Assembly: GCA_910575435.1 (NCBI GenBank)
Contig: CAJTGI010000008.1
Span: 97,794-161,793, forward strand
DNA length: 64,000 nt
Reading direction: 5' to 3'
Origin: Clostridiaceae bacterium
GTDB lineage: Bacteria; Bacillota; Clostridia; Lachnospirales; Lachnospiraceae
Both the position numbers and the translations under genes were made by a program. Every line of letters starts with the position of its first letter. Position 1 is the stretch's first letter. Under the pieces are notes generated by a model that was given only the letters and a program-made list of their open reading frames with translations, was not told the DNA's origin and searched no databases. Of the stretch, positions 1-9,467 are shown in pieces.

Positions 1-748
1 CATGCTTGGAAGTGGTGATGGAAGGCACATGCTCCATCGCCTCCCTGATTCCGTCAAACCCGGTAACCTTCACATCCTCGGGCACCCGATATCCCGCCTC
101 TTTCAGAAACTTCACCGCACCGATGGCCATAGAGTCATTGGCGCAGACAATCGCCTCCGGAAAGGGAAGTCGGCTCTCCGTAAACTGCCGGATCACTTTG
201 TCCATTGTGTCGCACCGAAAATATCCGTAGGCCACCCTTTCTTCCTCGAAAGGAATGCCGTGCTCCTCCAGCACCTCCCTGTAGGCATCCAGCCGCTCCT
301 GGGAAAAGGCATTGTCCGGCTCGCCATTGACAAAATTCAGCCTGGCAACGCCATGCTCCCTCACCAAATGCTCTACAATCGTCTTCATGGAATTCTTATA
401 TTGAAAGTTCACATTATAGCAGCCCTCCAGAAAGTGATCCACAGAAACCACCGGAATGTCATTCTGATTTGCCTTCTCCAAAATATCCTGACGAATTTTA
501 TCTGACTTAATCGTCTCGGTCAGCATAATAATTCCATCCAATAGATTATAATTCATCAAGCGGAAGATGCTGCTCTCTCCCACGTCATGCTTGCTAAAAT
601 AATACAATGGGCTGAACGAATTGAAATACAGTATTTTAAAATGGTACTTTTCTGCCAGAGAGTGAACTGCCGACAGTGCGGAATCAATGTACTCCACATT
701 AATTCCAGCAGTGCAGACAGCAATATATTTCCCATGATCTTCCAACAA
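1..748 (-). CDS. LacI-type ligand-binding sensor protein, cut off at the window edge
   Basis: The reading frame runs leftward off the window, so only about 249 N-terminal residues are visible. They match the type I periplasmic-binding fold of LacI/GalR proteins, with a first beta strand near IAVCTAGI, a hinge around VVSVDH, AIVCANDSMAIG and VTGFDGIREA. A tandem TTG TTG start (746-748 or 743-745) sits 6-9 bases after an AGGAGGAGG site, and no helix-turn-helix precedes it, so this is not an ordinary LacI repressor. In Lachnospiraceae, headless LacI sensors of this kind are often fused to a C-terminal GGDEF domain. That is my favoured reading, but the C-terminus lies outside the window. Confidence 0.6.
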   Translation of the reverse strand, partial: MLEDHGKYIAVCTAGINVEYIDSALSAVHSLAEKYHFKILYFNSFSPLYYFSKHDVGESSIFRLMNYNLLDGIIMLTETIKSDKIRQDILEKANQNDIPVVSVDHFLEGCYNVNFQYKNSMKTIVEHLVREHGVARLNFVNGEPDNAFSQERLDAYREVLEEHGIPFEEERVAYGYFRCDTMDKVIRQFTESRLPFPEAIVCANDSMAIGAVKFLKEAGYRVPEDVKVTGFDGIREAMEHVPSITTSKH

Positions 749-1058
749 AAATCCCCTCCTCCTAGCATTTGCAAAGACACTGCCCGTGACAAGATGCCGC
801 TTATCCGACACAGTTTCCCATCCCGCCAAACCCTACTCATACATACATAAGTATATATAGTGTATTATAAGTATCTTTGATTTTCAAGTTTTTTCTGCCT
901 TTTTATTGCCATTTAACATAAATTATATATGACTTTTTGACTATCTTTTCATATCTTGTCAAACGTTCGCAAAGCACTATATTATTGGATCTACGAGCAT
1001 TTTGCTTTTGGGGACGTCCTTAAAGATTAAAAAAATGGTACGGCTAAAATGATTTTTC

Positions 1059-1087
1059 TTGTGGTGGATATATGGAACTGATATAAT
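1059..1087 (+). promoter_or_regulatory. Putative sigma-A promoter of the acetyltransferase gene
   Basis: A TATAAT at 1082-1087 is preceded by TG one base upstream (extended -10) and by a weak -35, TTGTGG at 1059-1064, with a 17-base spacer. It lies about 48 bases before the ATG at 1135. The rest of the gene-free stretch 749-1134 is AT-rich and shows no other recognisable element. Confidence 0.5.
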
Positions 1088-1134
1088 ATTGGGTATGAAG
1101 ATAACGACAAACCAAAATTTGCGAGGATAAGAGT

Positions 1135-1683
1135 ATGAATAATACCGTGCAGTTGCTTCCTCTTGAAGATAACGATAGAGAGCAATTTATTATAGACAAT
1201 CAAGAAGCTTTTAATTTTGGTGCTATGGAAGAATTTGGATTTAGAGATAAACACTTCGCAGAAGAAGGACAAATCATTTCACGAGATACAATCCAACAAT
1301 CCATAGATGGTGGAGAAGCATATCGAATTGTTAGTGAAGAAGGCAAAGTAGTCGGCGGCGTTGTGATTAAGGTAAAAGGCGAAAAAGGTGATTTGGATCT
1401 TCTATTTGTATCACCCCATGTTCACAGCAAGGGAATCGGATATGCCGCATGGTGCGAAGTTGAAAAACTTCATCCAGAGGTAAGAATATGGGAGACAGTA
1501 ACTCCGTATTTTGAGCAGCGCAACATTCATTTCTATGTAAATAGATGCGGGTTTCATATTGTTGAATTCTTCAATAGATTTCATCCTGATCCGAATGATT
1601 CCGATATGCATTGCGAAGAAATCGACGAACAATTTGCAGATGGAATGTTTCGCTTTGAAAAGACAATATGTTTGAAAGTATAG
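1135..1683 (+). CDS. GNAT-family N-acetyltransferase
   Basis: A 182-residue protein of the GNAT fold that would transfer an acetyl group from acetyl-CoA to an unknown amine. The central part has the typical order: a strand ending in VVGGVVIKV, a strand LDLLFVSP, and an acetyl-CoA loop region HSKGIGYAAWCEVEK. This is followed by the W-T-x-x-FE-Q-x-N-x-x-FY-x-x-xGF segment usual for this class. GAGGATAAGAG precedes the ATG. It stands alone between its own promoter and a strong bidirectional terminator. The substrate cannot be read from the sequence. Confidence 0.8.
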   Translation: MNNTVQLLPLEDNDREQFIIDNQEAFNFGAMEEFGFRDKHFAEEGQIISRDTIQQSIDGGEAYRIVSEEGKVVGGVVIKVKGEKGDLDLLFVSPHVHSKGIGYAAWCEVEKLHPEVRIWETVTPYFEQRNIHFYVNRCGFHIVEFFNRFHPDPNDSDMHCEEIDEQFADGMFRFEKTICLKV

Positions 1684-1730
1684 TATATATGCTGATAATC
1701 AAAAATTAGATATAAAATCTCATTTTCCAT

Positions 1731-1757
1731 CCCCTCAGCTTCAGCCTATAGAAAATC
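1731..1757. repeat. Copy 1 of a 27-bp imperfect direct repeat
   Basis: This 27-base segment recurs at 2900-2926 with four or five differences, all transitions. The two copies flank the lipoprotein gene and the protease remnant. In the reverse direction both copies can encode YRLK-x-RG, so they may be traces of an old duplicated gene end rather than a mobile-element terminus. Confidence 0.5.
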
Positions 1758-1819
1758 ATCGGTTTACCTTCAGGATGAAAACAAAACCAAAGTGCATTTC
1801 TATATTTTAGAACAGAAAG

Positions 1820-1864
1820 AAAAACTGCTGTAACCAGCATGGGTACTGATCTACAGCAGTTTTT
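1820..1864. terminator. Bidirectional intrinsic terminator
   Basis: A perfect 13-base inverted repeat, AAAAACTGCTGTA (1820-1832) and TACAGCAGTTTTT (1852-1864), encloses a 19-base loop. It has an A-run on one side and a T-run on the other, and lies between two convergent genes, so it can serve both. Confidence 0.8.
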
Positions 1865-1909
1865 CTACTTAGCAGGCCGCCAAAGATGGGGTTATAATAA
1901 TATTGACAA

Positions 1910-2368
1910 TCAAGGTAAATCAAACTCAGCCGAAACTGTCTCCTTGCTGGCATTTTCCTTTTTCTGGCCATCTTTTTCCTTGTTCGCATACTCCTTTACT
2001 ATTCTGTAACGACCTGCCTCTAAATCCCCATAACTATCCTCTATAGGAACTCTGTCACTATATTCTTCTCCAGACGAAATGTTTATGGCAAGCAAATTAT
2101 AGGCTCTGTCTCCATCCAATAGCGGCACATCGACAAAGGATTTGTCCTTTAAAACTTGCAGAGTAACCTCCTCCCCAATCACAATGTCATTTTCTGTCTT
2201 GTTGAAAATAGTGTACGCTAAAGTAGTGCTATCGTCTTCGGTTAGAGTGGCGCTCATTGACACCATTCCATCCTCCCCAGCTGTTTGTTTTTCTGTCTTT
2301 TTTTCACATCCAAAACAGGTAAAAACGACACACATGCATAATGCAAAAATTACGATACCCTTCTTCAT
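1910..2368 (-). CDS. Lipoprotein with Ig-like domain
   Basis: The start chosen is the ATG at 2368 (MKKGIVIF), directly behind GGGAGGAG; an upstream in-frame start has no such site. The roughly 152-residue product has a lysine-led signal peptide and a hydrophobic stretch ending in CFGC, which fits a loose lipobox. A polar linker and a beta-rich domain with YTIFNKTENDIVIGEEV and YGDLEAGRYRIVKEY follow. That domain resembles the small bacterial Ig-like domains of Clostridia lipoproteins. It is probably anchored outside the cytoplasmic membrane; its function is unknown. Confidence 0.7.
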   Translation of the reverse strand: MKKGIVIFALCMCVVFTCFGCEKKTEKQTAGEDGMVSMSATLTEDDSTTLAYTIFNKTENDIVIGEEVTLQVLKDKSFVDVPLLDGDRAYNLLAINISSGEEYSDRVPIEDSYGDLEAGRYRIVKEYANKEKDGQKKENASKETVSAEFDLP

Positions 2369-2426
2369 AATGCTCCTCCCAAAATTAATTTTCACTGTCT
2401 TTGATACTGCAAATAATCATGAGCAA

Positions 2427-2660
2427 TTATTCATAGTTGCTCATGATGAATCTCGTTACTAAAGCCAAATACCCCGCTACAGAGGCGGTAGATGATTTTC
2501 CCTTTATAACATCCCCCACGTTACCAACATGACCGGCCGTAACAAAGCCAATTATTCCATTGGTCTTCGCTCTATATCCCATTGAACCACTAACGCCAAG
2601 GGTAGGATTATTTAAAACTCTTCTTGCAAGATTATCTCTAGATAAAAAATGAAATCGTTT
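2427..2660 (-). pseudogene. Remnant of a trypsin-like serine protease
   Basis: About 78 codons are open on the minus strand between a TAA at 2661-2663 and a TAA at 2427-2429, with no proper start. The translation contains NPTLGVSGSMGYRAK, then GIIGFVTAGHVGNVGDVI, the neighbourhood of the catalytic histidine in S1-type proteases such as streptogrisin-like enzymes. The catalytic aspartate and GDSGG serine segments are absent and both ends are lost. This reads as a decayed gene fragment. The family call rests mainly on the TAGH motif and its flanks. Confidence 0.65.
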
Positions 2661-2739
2661 TTAAATGTTACCTGCTTGTTACCCTCTGGCAATGCAATAT
2701 CGCATCGCCCTTCCCCTTCCCCTTCCTATGAAATTTTAT

Positions 2740-2779
2740 GCATTGCGGAGTTCCATGGATTGATCTTTCTCCGCAATGC
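2740..2779. other. Stem-loop in the gene-free stretch before uvrA
   Basis: An 11-base perfect stem (GCATTGCGGAG at 2740-2750 with its complement at 2769-2779) has an 18-base loop. No T-run follows, so it is not a clear terminator. Between the protease remnant and uvrA (2664-3084) I see otherwise only AT-rich DNA and the second copy of the 27-bp repeat. Confidence 0.4.
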
Positions 2780-2899
2780 CGTCTGCTGAAAATATTTTCT
2801 ATATAAGTTTATTATATCAGTGTGTTGGCGAAATGCAAGGAAAGAATCGTTAAGATTTCTTTAAGAAACAGACGATCTTTAGTTTCTGGAATGGGCATT

Positions 2900-2926
2900 C
2901 CCCTCGGCTTCAACCTATAGGAAGTC
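2900..2926. repeat. Copy 2 of the 27-bp imperfect direct repeat
   Basis: Same orientation as the copy at 1731-1757. Together they bracket about 1.15 kb containing the lipoprotein gene and the protease fragment. Confidence 0.5.
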
Positions 2927-3084
2927 CCTTCCATCTTTATAGCCCAAAAGGCATAAATTGCGAATAACATCAACTGACAAAATTTACATCCAAAAAACCG
3001 AACATATGTACTTGCTTTCTTTTTTTATTCATGTTAGGATAATACTATTCATCAGAACAATAGATAGAAATGGCAGGTGGCATT

Positions 3085-5937
3085 ATGAAAAAACATCAGG
3101 AACTTGGCAAATATATTCGCATTCGGGGTGCCAGGGAACACAACCTAAAAGGCGTGAGTCTGGATATTCCCCGGGAATCCTTTGTGGTGCTGACGGGACT
3201 GAGCGGTTCCGGCAAGTCTTCGCTGGCATTTGACACCATCTACGCGGAGGGGCAGCGCAGGTATATGGAATCCCTGTCCTCCTATGCCCGCATGTTCCTA
3301 GGCAGGATGGAAAAGCCCAATGTGGAGAGCATCGAGGGGCTTTCCCCCGCCATCTCCATCGACCAGAAGTCAACCAACCGCAATCCCCGTTCCACTGTGG
3401 GTACCGTCACGGAAATCTACGATTACTTCCGCCTCCTCTTCGCCAGGGCCGGCGTTCCCCACTGTCCAAAGTGCGGAAAAGAGATCAACAAGCAGACGGT
3501 GGATCAGATGGTGGACGAGATTATGACCTACGAGACGGGAACCAAGCTGCAACTCCTGGCTCCCGTGGTGCGGGGGCGCAAGGGAGAGCATGCCAAGGTC
3601 TTTGAATCCGCTAGAAAAAGCGGGTATATTCGGGTCATGGTGGACAGCCATATCTACGACCTCACCGAAGAGATCAAATTAGAGAAAAATAAAAAGCACA
3701 ATATCGACATCCTGGTGGACCGACTGGTGGTGCGGGACGGCATCCAGAAAAGACTCTCGGAATCCATCGAGACCGTGCTAAAACTCTCCGATGGCCTAAT
3801 GACCATAGATATCCCCGGAAAGGATCCTGTGCATTTCAGCCAAAGCTTCTCCTGCCCGGACTGCGGCATCAGCATCCCGGAGATTGAGCCGAGAAACTTC
3901 TCCTTTAACAATCCCTTTGGCGCATGCGAAACTTGCCACGGACTGGGGTTTAGCATGGAGTTTTCCCAGGAACTGATCATCCCCGATCCCTCCAAGAGTA
4001 TTCCGGAGGGGGCATTGGCCGTTCCCGGCTGGCAGTCCGCCACCAGGGAGGACAGCTACGGGCGCTGCATTCTGGATGCCATGGCAAAAGAATATGGCTT
4101 CGACCTGCACAAACCTTTCCAGGAACTGTCCCCGGAGGCCCAGAACCTGATTATGCACGGAACCAACGGAAAAACCCTGCGGGTAAAATATACAGGCCAG
4201 CGGGGCACGGGAGTCTACGACATTCCTTTCGAGGGCGTCATCGCCAACGTGGAGAGGCGATACCGGGAGACCGCCTCCGACAGCATCAAGAAAGAATATG
4301 AAAACTTCATGGAAATCATTCCCTGCCATTCATGCAAGGGAAAGCGGCTCCGCCCGGAAGTCCTGGCCGTCACCATCGGGGAAAAGAATATCGCAGACAT
4401 CACTGAACTTTCCATCGGCGACCTGGTATCCTACATGAACAGCCTGCAGCTGACGGACCGCCAGCTGGCCATCGGAGACCTGGTGCTGCGGGAGATTCAT
4501 GCCCGCCTGGGATTCCTGATGGATGTGGGGCTGGACTACCTGTCCCTGGCCAGAAATGCGGGCACCCTCTCCGGCGGCGAGGCCCAGCGCATCCGCCTGG
4601 CCACCCAGATTGGTTCCGGCCTGGTGGGCGTGGCCTACATTCTGGACGAGCCAAGCATCGGCCTGCACCAGCGGGACAATGACAAACTGCTGAACACCCT
4701 GATCCGGCTGAAAGACCTGGGAAATACCTTGCTGGTGGTAGAGCACGACGAGGATACCATGCTGGCTGCCGACCACATCATAGACGTGGGGCCGGGGGCG
4801 GGCATCCACGGCGGGGAGATTGTTGCTCAGGGAACTGCCCAGGAAATTATGGACAATGAGAACTCCATCACCGGAGCATATCTAAGCGGGCGCATCCGCA
4901 TCCCCGTTCCAGAGGAGCGGAGAAAGCCCTCTGGCTGGCTCTCGGTGAAGGGGGCGAAGGAGAATAACCTAAAAAATATTAACGTGGACTTCCCTCTGGG
5001 CGTTATGACCTGCGTCACAGGCGTGTCCGGCTCTGGAAAAAGTTCCCTGGTAAACGAGATTCTCTACAAGAGCCTTGCAAAACAGCTGAACCGCGCCCAC
5101 ACCCTTCCCGGCAGACACAGAGAAATTGTAGGCGTGGAACAGCTGGACAAGATTATCGCCATCGACCAGTCCCCCATCGGCAGAACGCCCCGTTCCAACC
5201 CCGCCACCTACACTGGCGTATTCGACCTGATCCGAGACCTCTTCGCCGCCACCCCGGATGCCAAAGAAAGGGGATACAAGAAGGGCCGCTTCAGCTTCAA
5301 CGCCAAGGGCGGGCGGTGCGAAGCCTGCAGCGGCGATGGCATCAACAAGATTGAGATGAACTTTCTGCCTGATATCTACATTCCCTGCGAAGTCTGCCAC
5401 GGCAAACGCTACAATAGGGAAACCCTGGAAGTCTTTTATAAGGGAAAGAATATCGCAGACGTGCTGGACATGACAGTGGAGGAAGCCCTGCACTTCTTCG
5501 ATCCGCTGCCAAATATCCGCCGCAAGATTCAGACCTTGTACGACGTGGGGCTCTCCTATATCAAGCTGGGCCAGCCCTCCACTACCCTCTCCGGCGGCGA
5601 GGCCCAGCGCATCAAACTGGCCACGGAACTGAGCAAGCGGGGCACGGGAAAGACCATCTACGTACTGGACGAGCCCACCACCGGGCTACACTTTGCCGAC
5701 GTGCATAAGCTGGTGGAGATCCTGCGCCGACTTTCCGACAGCGGCAACACCGTCATCGTCATCGAGCACAATTTGGACGTGATTAAAACTGCTGACTATA
5801 TCATCGATATCGGGCCGGAAGGAGGCGACCGGGGCGGCACACTGGTGGCCAAAGGCACCCCGGAGCAGGTGGCAAAAAGCAAGAAGTCCTACACCGGGCA
5901 CTATATCAAAAAGATGCTGGAAAATGCCAGGAAATAG
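3085..5937 (+). CDS. uvrA: Excinuclease ABC subunit A (UvrA)
   Basis: UvrA is the damage-recognition ATPase of nucleotide excision repair and hands damaged DNA to UvrB. This 950-residue protein has the full two-cassette layout: Walker [10 protein letters not shown] near residue 33, the first zinc module with HCPKCGKEI, a further CPDCG...CETCHG cysteine pair, and signature [12 protein letters not shown]. The second half carries GVSGSGKSS, the zinc finger CEACSGDG to CEVCHGKRY, and a second [10 protein letters not shown] start at the ATG at 3085 because GGTGG lies just upstream; an in-frame ATG at 3070 lacks a site. uvrB is not adjacent; the gene appears to be transcribed alone. Confidence 0.97.
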   Translation: MKKHQELGKYIRIRGAREHNLKGVSLDIPRESFVVLTGLSGSGKSSLAFDTIYAEGQRRYMESLSSYARMFLGRMEKPNVESIEGLSPAISIDQKSTNRNPRSTVGTVTEIYDYFRLLFARAGVPHCPKCGKEINKQTVDQMVDEIMTYETGTKLQLLAPVVRGRKGEHAKVFESARKSGYIRVMVDSHIYDLTEEIKLEKNKKHNIDILVDRLVVRDGIQKRLSESIETVLKLSDGLMTIDIPGKDPVHFSQSFSCPDCGISIPEIEPRNFSFNNPFGACETCHGLGFSMEFSQELIIPDPSKSIPEGALAVPGWQSATREDSYGRCILDAMAKEYGFDLHKPFQELSPEAQNLIMHGTNGKTLRVKYTGQRGTGVYDIPFEGVIANVERRYRETASDSIKKEYENFMEIIPCHSCKGKRLRPEVLAVTIGEKNIADITELSIGDLVSYMNSLQLTDRQLAIGDLVLREIHARLGFLMDVGLDYLSLARNAGTLSGGEAQRIRLATQIGSGLVGVAYILDEPSIGLHQRDNDKLLNTLIRLKDLGNTLLVVEHDEDTMLAADHIIDVGPGAGIHGGEIVAQGTAQEIMDNENSITGAYLSGRIRIPVPEERRKPSGWLSVKGAKENNLKNINVDFPLGVMTCVTGVSGSGKSSLVNEILYKSLAKQLNRAHTLPGRHREIVGVEQLDKIIAIDQSPIGRTPRSNPATYTGVFDLIRDLFAATPDAKERGYKKGRFSFNAKGGRCEACSGDGINKIEMNFLPDIYIPCEVCHGKRYNRETLEVFYKGKNIADVLDMTVEEALHFFDPLPNIRRKIQTLYDVGLSYIKLGQPSTTLSGGEAQRIKLATELSKRGTGKTIYVLDEPTTGLHFADVHKLVEILRRLSDSGNTVIVIEHNLDVIKTADYIIDIGPEGGDRGGTLVAKGTPEQVAKSKKSYTGHYIKKMLENARK

Positions 5938-5974
5938 CATAGTCCCTTGGTGAAACTCACGCCAAAAGCATAAC

Positions 5975-6004
5975 TTGCACTGGGAATACAAATTTTACTA
6001 TTGT
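5975..6004 (+). promoter_or_regulatory. Possible promoter of the YfbR-like gene
   Basis: TTGCAC at 5975-5980 and TATTGT at 5999-6004 with an 18-base spacer, 34 bases before the ATG at 6038. Each box differs from consensus at two positions, so this is tentative. Confidence 0.35.
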
Positions 6005-6037
6005 ATTAAAATGTGACAAAGAGAAGAGAGGTGGATT

Positions 6038-6628
6038 ATGTCCCAAAGACCTTACTCATTCTTCGCCATGCTGGCAAGAATGAAATACATCGAGCGGTGG
6101 GCATTGATGCGTAATTCAGAAAAAGAGAATATCAGCCAGCATTCCCTGGAAGTGGCAATTATCGCCCACGCCCTGGCATTGCTGGGAAATAAGAGGCTGG
6201 GAAAGGAATACGATGCAGAGCATGCGGCCATGCTGGGCATCTACCACGACTGCACGGAGATTCTTACGGGAGACATGCCCACACCCATCAAATACGAAAA
6301 TCCAGAAATCCAGTCCGCCTACAAGCAAATCGAAAAAACCGCAGCCTTCCGGTTATTAAACATGCTTCCGGAAGAACTGCGGGAAGAATACGAACCCTAT
6401 TTCATCCCCCGTCCCCAGGACAGGGAATTGCATCTGCTGGTTAAGGCGGCGGACAAAATCTCCGCGCTAATTAAGTGCATCGAGGAGGCAAAGGCGGGCA
6501 ACCAGGAATTTCACAGTGCGGAAACTACCATCAAAACATCCATCGCGGAACTCCGCTGCCCGGAAGCAGACTTATTCATGGAAGAATTTCTGCCCACCTA
6601 TCACCTGACTTTGGACGAACTCAGCTGA
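6038..6628 (+). CDS. yfbR: 5'-deoxynucleotidase, YfbR family (HD domain)
   Basis: A 196-residue HD-domain phosphohydrolase. YfbR removes phosphate from deoxyribonucleoside 5'-monophosphates and helps balance the dNMP pool. The sequence follows the family closely: SFFAMLARMKYIERWALMRN at the N-terminus, the first metal ligand in SQHSLEVA, the HD pair in YHDCTEILTGDMPTPIKY, and a late aspartate in VKAADKISALIKC. The length matches the family. AGGTGG precedes the ATG. It is followed by an inverted repeat and faces the HIT gene convergently. Confidence 0.9.
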   Translation: MSQRPYSFFAMLARMKYIERWALMRNSEKENISQHSLEVAIIAHALALLGNKRLGKEYDAEHAAMLGIYHDCTEILTGDMPTPIKYENPEIQSAYKQIEKTAAFRLLNMLPEELREEYEPYFIPRPQDRELHLLVKAADKISALIKCIEEAKAGNQEFHSAETTIKTSIAELRCPEADLFMEEFLPTYHLTLDELS

Positions 6629-6658
6629 TTTCCAGGCATCTGTCCCTGCCTGGAAATC
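6627..6658. terminator. Stem-loop between convergent genes
   Basis: A perfect 12-base stem (GATTTCCAGGCA and TGCCTGGAAATC) with an 8-base loop begins inside the yfbR stop codon. There is no T-run on either side, so if it terminates transcription it is a weak or assisted site. Confidence 0.5.
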
Positions 6659-6694
6659 AAACGCAGCACCTTCAAAACGTAATCATCCCTGGAA

Positions 6695-7117
6695 TTAAAA
6701 TCCCTTTCGGATGATCTCCGCAGTCTCCTCCACGCTCTCCTTCACCGTGCCATGCTGGAACTTAATGTTCACGCTGTCATCCTCATACCTGGGCAGAAGA
6801 TGCACGTGGAGATGGAATACGGTCTGCCCCGCAATCTCCCCATTATTCTGCAGCACGTTCAGGCCATCGCAGTGCAGGGTATCTTTCAGCACCTTGCCGC
6901 ATTTCTTCGCCACGGAAAAAATCTTTCCGCAATAATCATCCGGCAGTTCATACAGATTGGCGGCATGGGTTTTGGGCAGGATGATGCAATGCCCCTTGGA
7001 GGCCGGCTCGATATCCATAATTACATTGAAATCCTCATCCTCATAGATGGAATTGGTGGGAAGCTGGCCGTTTGCCAGCTTGCAGAAAATACATTGATCG
7101 TCTGTCACTTTCTTCAT
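6695..7117 (-). CDS. HIT-family hydrolase
   Basis: A 140-residue histidine-triad protein, a class that hydrolyses or transfers nucleotidyl groups from adenosine phosphoramidates and dinucleotides. It has the N-terminal CIFCK motif and IMDIEPASKGHCIILPK. The catalytic triad HLHVHLLPR sits in the C-terminal third. I choose the ATG at 7117 because GGAGG ends just upstream; the longer in-frame start at 7129 would place that site inside the coding sequence. The exact substrate is not evident. Confidence 0.9.
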   Translation of the reverse strand: MKKVTDDQCIFCKLANGQLPTNSIYEDEDFNVIMDIEPASKGHCIILPKTHAANLYELPDDYCGKIFSVAKKCGKVLKDTLHCDGLNVLQNNGEIAGQTVFHLHVHLLPRYEDDSVNIKFQHGTVKESVEETAEIIRKGF

Positions 7118-7207
7118 AAAATCCTCCATTCTTACTCAGCCCGCAAGTTCATAGCGAACTGCGTTTGCTTTGTGAAAAATTTATTTTTCACACTATGCTC
7201 CATTCAT

Positions 7208-8206
7208 TTACTTTTTAAAGCGGAACAGCGTGTCAAAGGTGTGAAGCACCTTGAAATTCCCCATCACTGTCACTTCCCCCGCCATAAAGGCGGTCTGGAG
7301 CGGTTGCTCCCCGTAGACCACCTTGTCCACAATCTGGCGGGAAGACTTCAACTTAGCATCTGGCGACTCCGCCTCCCCATAAAAACATTCCAGCTTGTCA
7401 TGATCCACCCGAATAATTAGATTCTCCGGAAACTCCGTTATCTCCCAGGAAAAAGTAATCCCCACGTTGGGAATGGGATGGAATGCCTGTCTGAACTCTG
7501 CCACATAGGGCTTCTCCTTCGAATCCAGAGCGGAATCCCCCATCATCTTCTTGAACATCTGGGTCAGTTCCTGGATATCCTCTTTCTGCTGCTTCACATA
7601 GGAATCATTGGAGACATACATGGACAACTGCTCGCTCTCCTGGGGCGTAAGGCTAATCGCCTTGGGCCGCAGCACATTTTCCTTAACTTCCATGGCACTG
7701 GAGGGAAAGGAACTCAATTTCTTAGAGAAGGCACGGTAGAAATTCTCCGTCTTCTTCTCTATCAGGTAAGTATATTCCGTGCTAGTCTCAAAAGCTACAT
7801 GGTCGCTGACATAAGCGCAGATTCCGTCACAGGGAATCCCCCCCAGCATCTCCCAAGCCTTCACCAGCGTAAACTGCGCATCCTTCTCCCCGTAGGTGGT
7901 AGAAATCACCACCGGCATCATGTACAGGGACGCCAGCTTCTCCTTATCCCCATACAGCCAGCAGGCGTCCAGAAACTGCCACAGAAGCCCGCCGATGCCC
8001 ATCCATTCCACCGAAGCGGCAATAATCACTGCGTCCACTTCCTTCAAAGTCTTAGGCAGGACGGAGATTCCCCTCTTATCCTCGTAAAGATTATATTTCT
8101 TCACCTTGATATTCAGTTCCTCCAGCACCGTCATCACTTTATTCATGGCGAAAATCGCGGGGTCGTCAATCAATCCCCTGCCGCCGTAATAGATATTTAC
8201 TTTCAT
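7208..8206 (-). CDS. Flavodoxin-like NAD(P)H oxidoreductase with C-terminal SCP2-like domain
   Basis: 332 residues in two parts. Residues 1-170 resemble NADPH-dependent FMN reductases and flavodoxins (IYYGGRG start, VIIAASVEWMGIGGLLWQFLD, MPVVISTTYG). Residues 215-332 resemble the SCP2 sterol-carrier fold (ITFSWEITEFPENLIIRVDHDKLE, GEVTVMGNFKVLHTF), which binds hydrophobic ligands. AGGAG precedes the ATG. The fusion suggests a redox protein acting on a lipid-like or bound ligand, but no substrate can be named. It is the last gene before a short gap to the rhomboid gene, on the same strand. Confidence 0.7.
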   Translation of the reverse strand: MKVNIYYGGRGLIDDPAIFAMNKVMTVLEELNIKVKKYNLYEDKRGISVLPKTLKEVDAVIIAASVEWMGIGGLLWQFLDACWLYGDKEKLASLYMMPVVISTTYGEKDAQFTLVKAWEMLGGIPCDGICAYVSDHVAFETSTEYTYLIEKKTENFYRAFSKKLSSFPSSAMEVKENVLRPKAISLTPQESEQLSMYVSNDSYVKQQKEDIQELTQMFKKMMGDSALDSKEKPYVAEFRQAFHPIPNVGITFSWEITEFPENLIIRVDHDKLECFYGEAESPDAKLKSSRQIVDKVVYGEQPLQTAFMAGEVTVMGNFKVLHTFDTLFRFKK

Positions 8207-8324
8207 AGGCTCCTCATTTCTATCTATATTTTATCAAATTTGCGCACGCTTTCTGCGCATCACACAAATTGCGTTGCTGCACTCGGGCAGCAATTAGCAA
8301 CCTTGCATGATGAAGGCTCTGCGT

Positions 8325-9467
8325 TCATTTTTTCTTTTCATGCAGCAGCATCAAAACCGCCGTCAGCAGAAATCCCCCTATCAGCCCTCCCACATGGGCC
8401 GCATTGTCCACGCCCTGGTCGGTAAATCCGCCATATAGCCCGAAAAATACCATCACCGCCATCTGGCGCAGGTTAAAATCCCCCGCCCGCTCCCTGAAAA
8501 AAATCACCAGGCAGAGCAAGGCGCCCATCACGCCGAACACTGCACCGGAAGCCCCGATGGAAACGGCAAAATCACCTAGTAACATATTATACCCCATCGA
8601 GGTGAACCCTGCAAGGATTCCCGAGCCTAAATATATCGCCACATATCGAAGGCTGCCGACTTGCTGCTCCAGACAGCTTCCCAGATAGAAAAGCACCAGC
8701 ATGTTGCTAAAAATGTGGTCAATCCCCCCATGCATGAACATGGAAGTAAGCAATCGATACCATTCCCCTCCCCTCACCACCTCATACCAACCCAGCGCGC
8801 CCCATTCTACCAGGGCTTCCGCACTGGAAAAGAGGAATAAATCCGTAATCAGAAATATGGCGATATTGATTGCTACAACTATTATGTTGCATTTAGGAAA
8901 CAACTCACTTCTCCAATACTGTCGAAAAGCATTCCGCCACCTCCCCCCAACATGGGAGCCATTCACGCCACCCCGCCAGTTTCCTGCGCAAGAGCCGTTT
9001 CCGTCCCTGCCCCACCGACATTCGCCATAGGCGCCATTCCCGGCGGCATTGCCGCGAAAGGCACCATTTCTCCTGGGAAATAACCTTTCCAGCGGCCGGC
9101 GCAGCTCCATAAACTCAGCCGCCGCATCCTCAAATACCATCACCTGCCCGCGGGTGGGAACGATCCGCCAGTAATTTCCCTGATTTCCAAAGAGCCTTTC
9201 CTGGCTGCCGTCCTCCTCGCTAATCAGCAGATAGAGGAAAAAAGTGTGCAGGCAGCCTCTCTTTTGAATAAAGTCCCGAATCTGCACGGAAATATGTTCG
9301 AACTGCTCCCTAGTCAGCATGTTCCCCGTGGTCTCATCCAATGTTACCACCGCAAATCCCCTGCTTTCCACCCGCTTCAACCCCAGGGAAACCCCCACCA
9401 CATTTAACGTAATATTCTCATATCCATATGTCTCCAACAAATCTCGGACAGACTGATACATTTCCAC
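8325..9467 (-). CDS. Rhomboid-family intramembrane serine protease with long cytoplasmic head
   Basis: The C-terminal 200 residues form a six-helix rhomboid core. The serine motif GASGAVFG and the histidine helix AAHVGGLIGG are both intact, as is the HGGIDHIFSNMLVLFYLG segment. An N-terminal domain of about 130 residues precedes it, followed by a roughly 50-residue Gly/Arg/Asn/Trp-rich linker, which is unusual. I favour the GTG at 9467 with AAAGG 7 bases upstream; a TTG at 9473 is possible but sits too close. Such enzymes cut membrane proteins inside the bilayer. The substrate is unknown. The gene-free stretch 9468-9763 holds nothing I recognise. Confidence 0.85.
   Translation of the reverse strand: MEMYQSVRDLLETYGYENITLNVVGVSLGLKRVESRGFAVVTLDETTGNMLTREQFEHISVQIRDFIQKRGCLHTFFLYLLISEEDGSQERLFGNQGNYWRIVPTRGQVMVFEDAAAEFMELRRPLERLFPRRNGAFRGNAAGNGAYGECRWGRDGNGSCAGNWRGGVNGSHVGGRWRNAFRQYWRSELFPKCNIIVVAINIAIFLITDLFLFSSAEALVEWGALGWYEVVRGGEWYRLLTSMFMHGGIDHIFSNMLVLFYLGSCLEQQVGSLRYVAIYLGSGILAGFTSMGYNMLLGDFAVSIGASGAVFGVMGALLCLVIFFRERAGDFNLRQMAVMVFFGLYGGFTDQGVDNAAHVGGLIGGFLLTAVLMLLHEKKK

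Noticed and set aside
3083..5991. Many long minus-strand frames across uvrA
   Set aside because: They are shadows of the GC-biased uvrA codons with no ribosome sites or recognisable domains.
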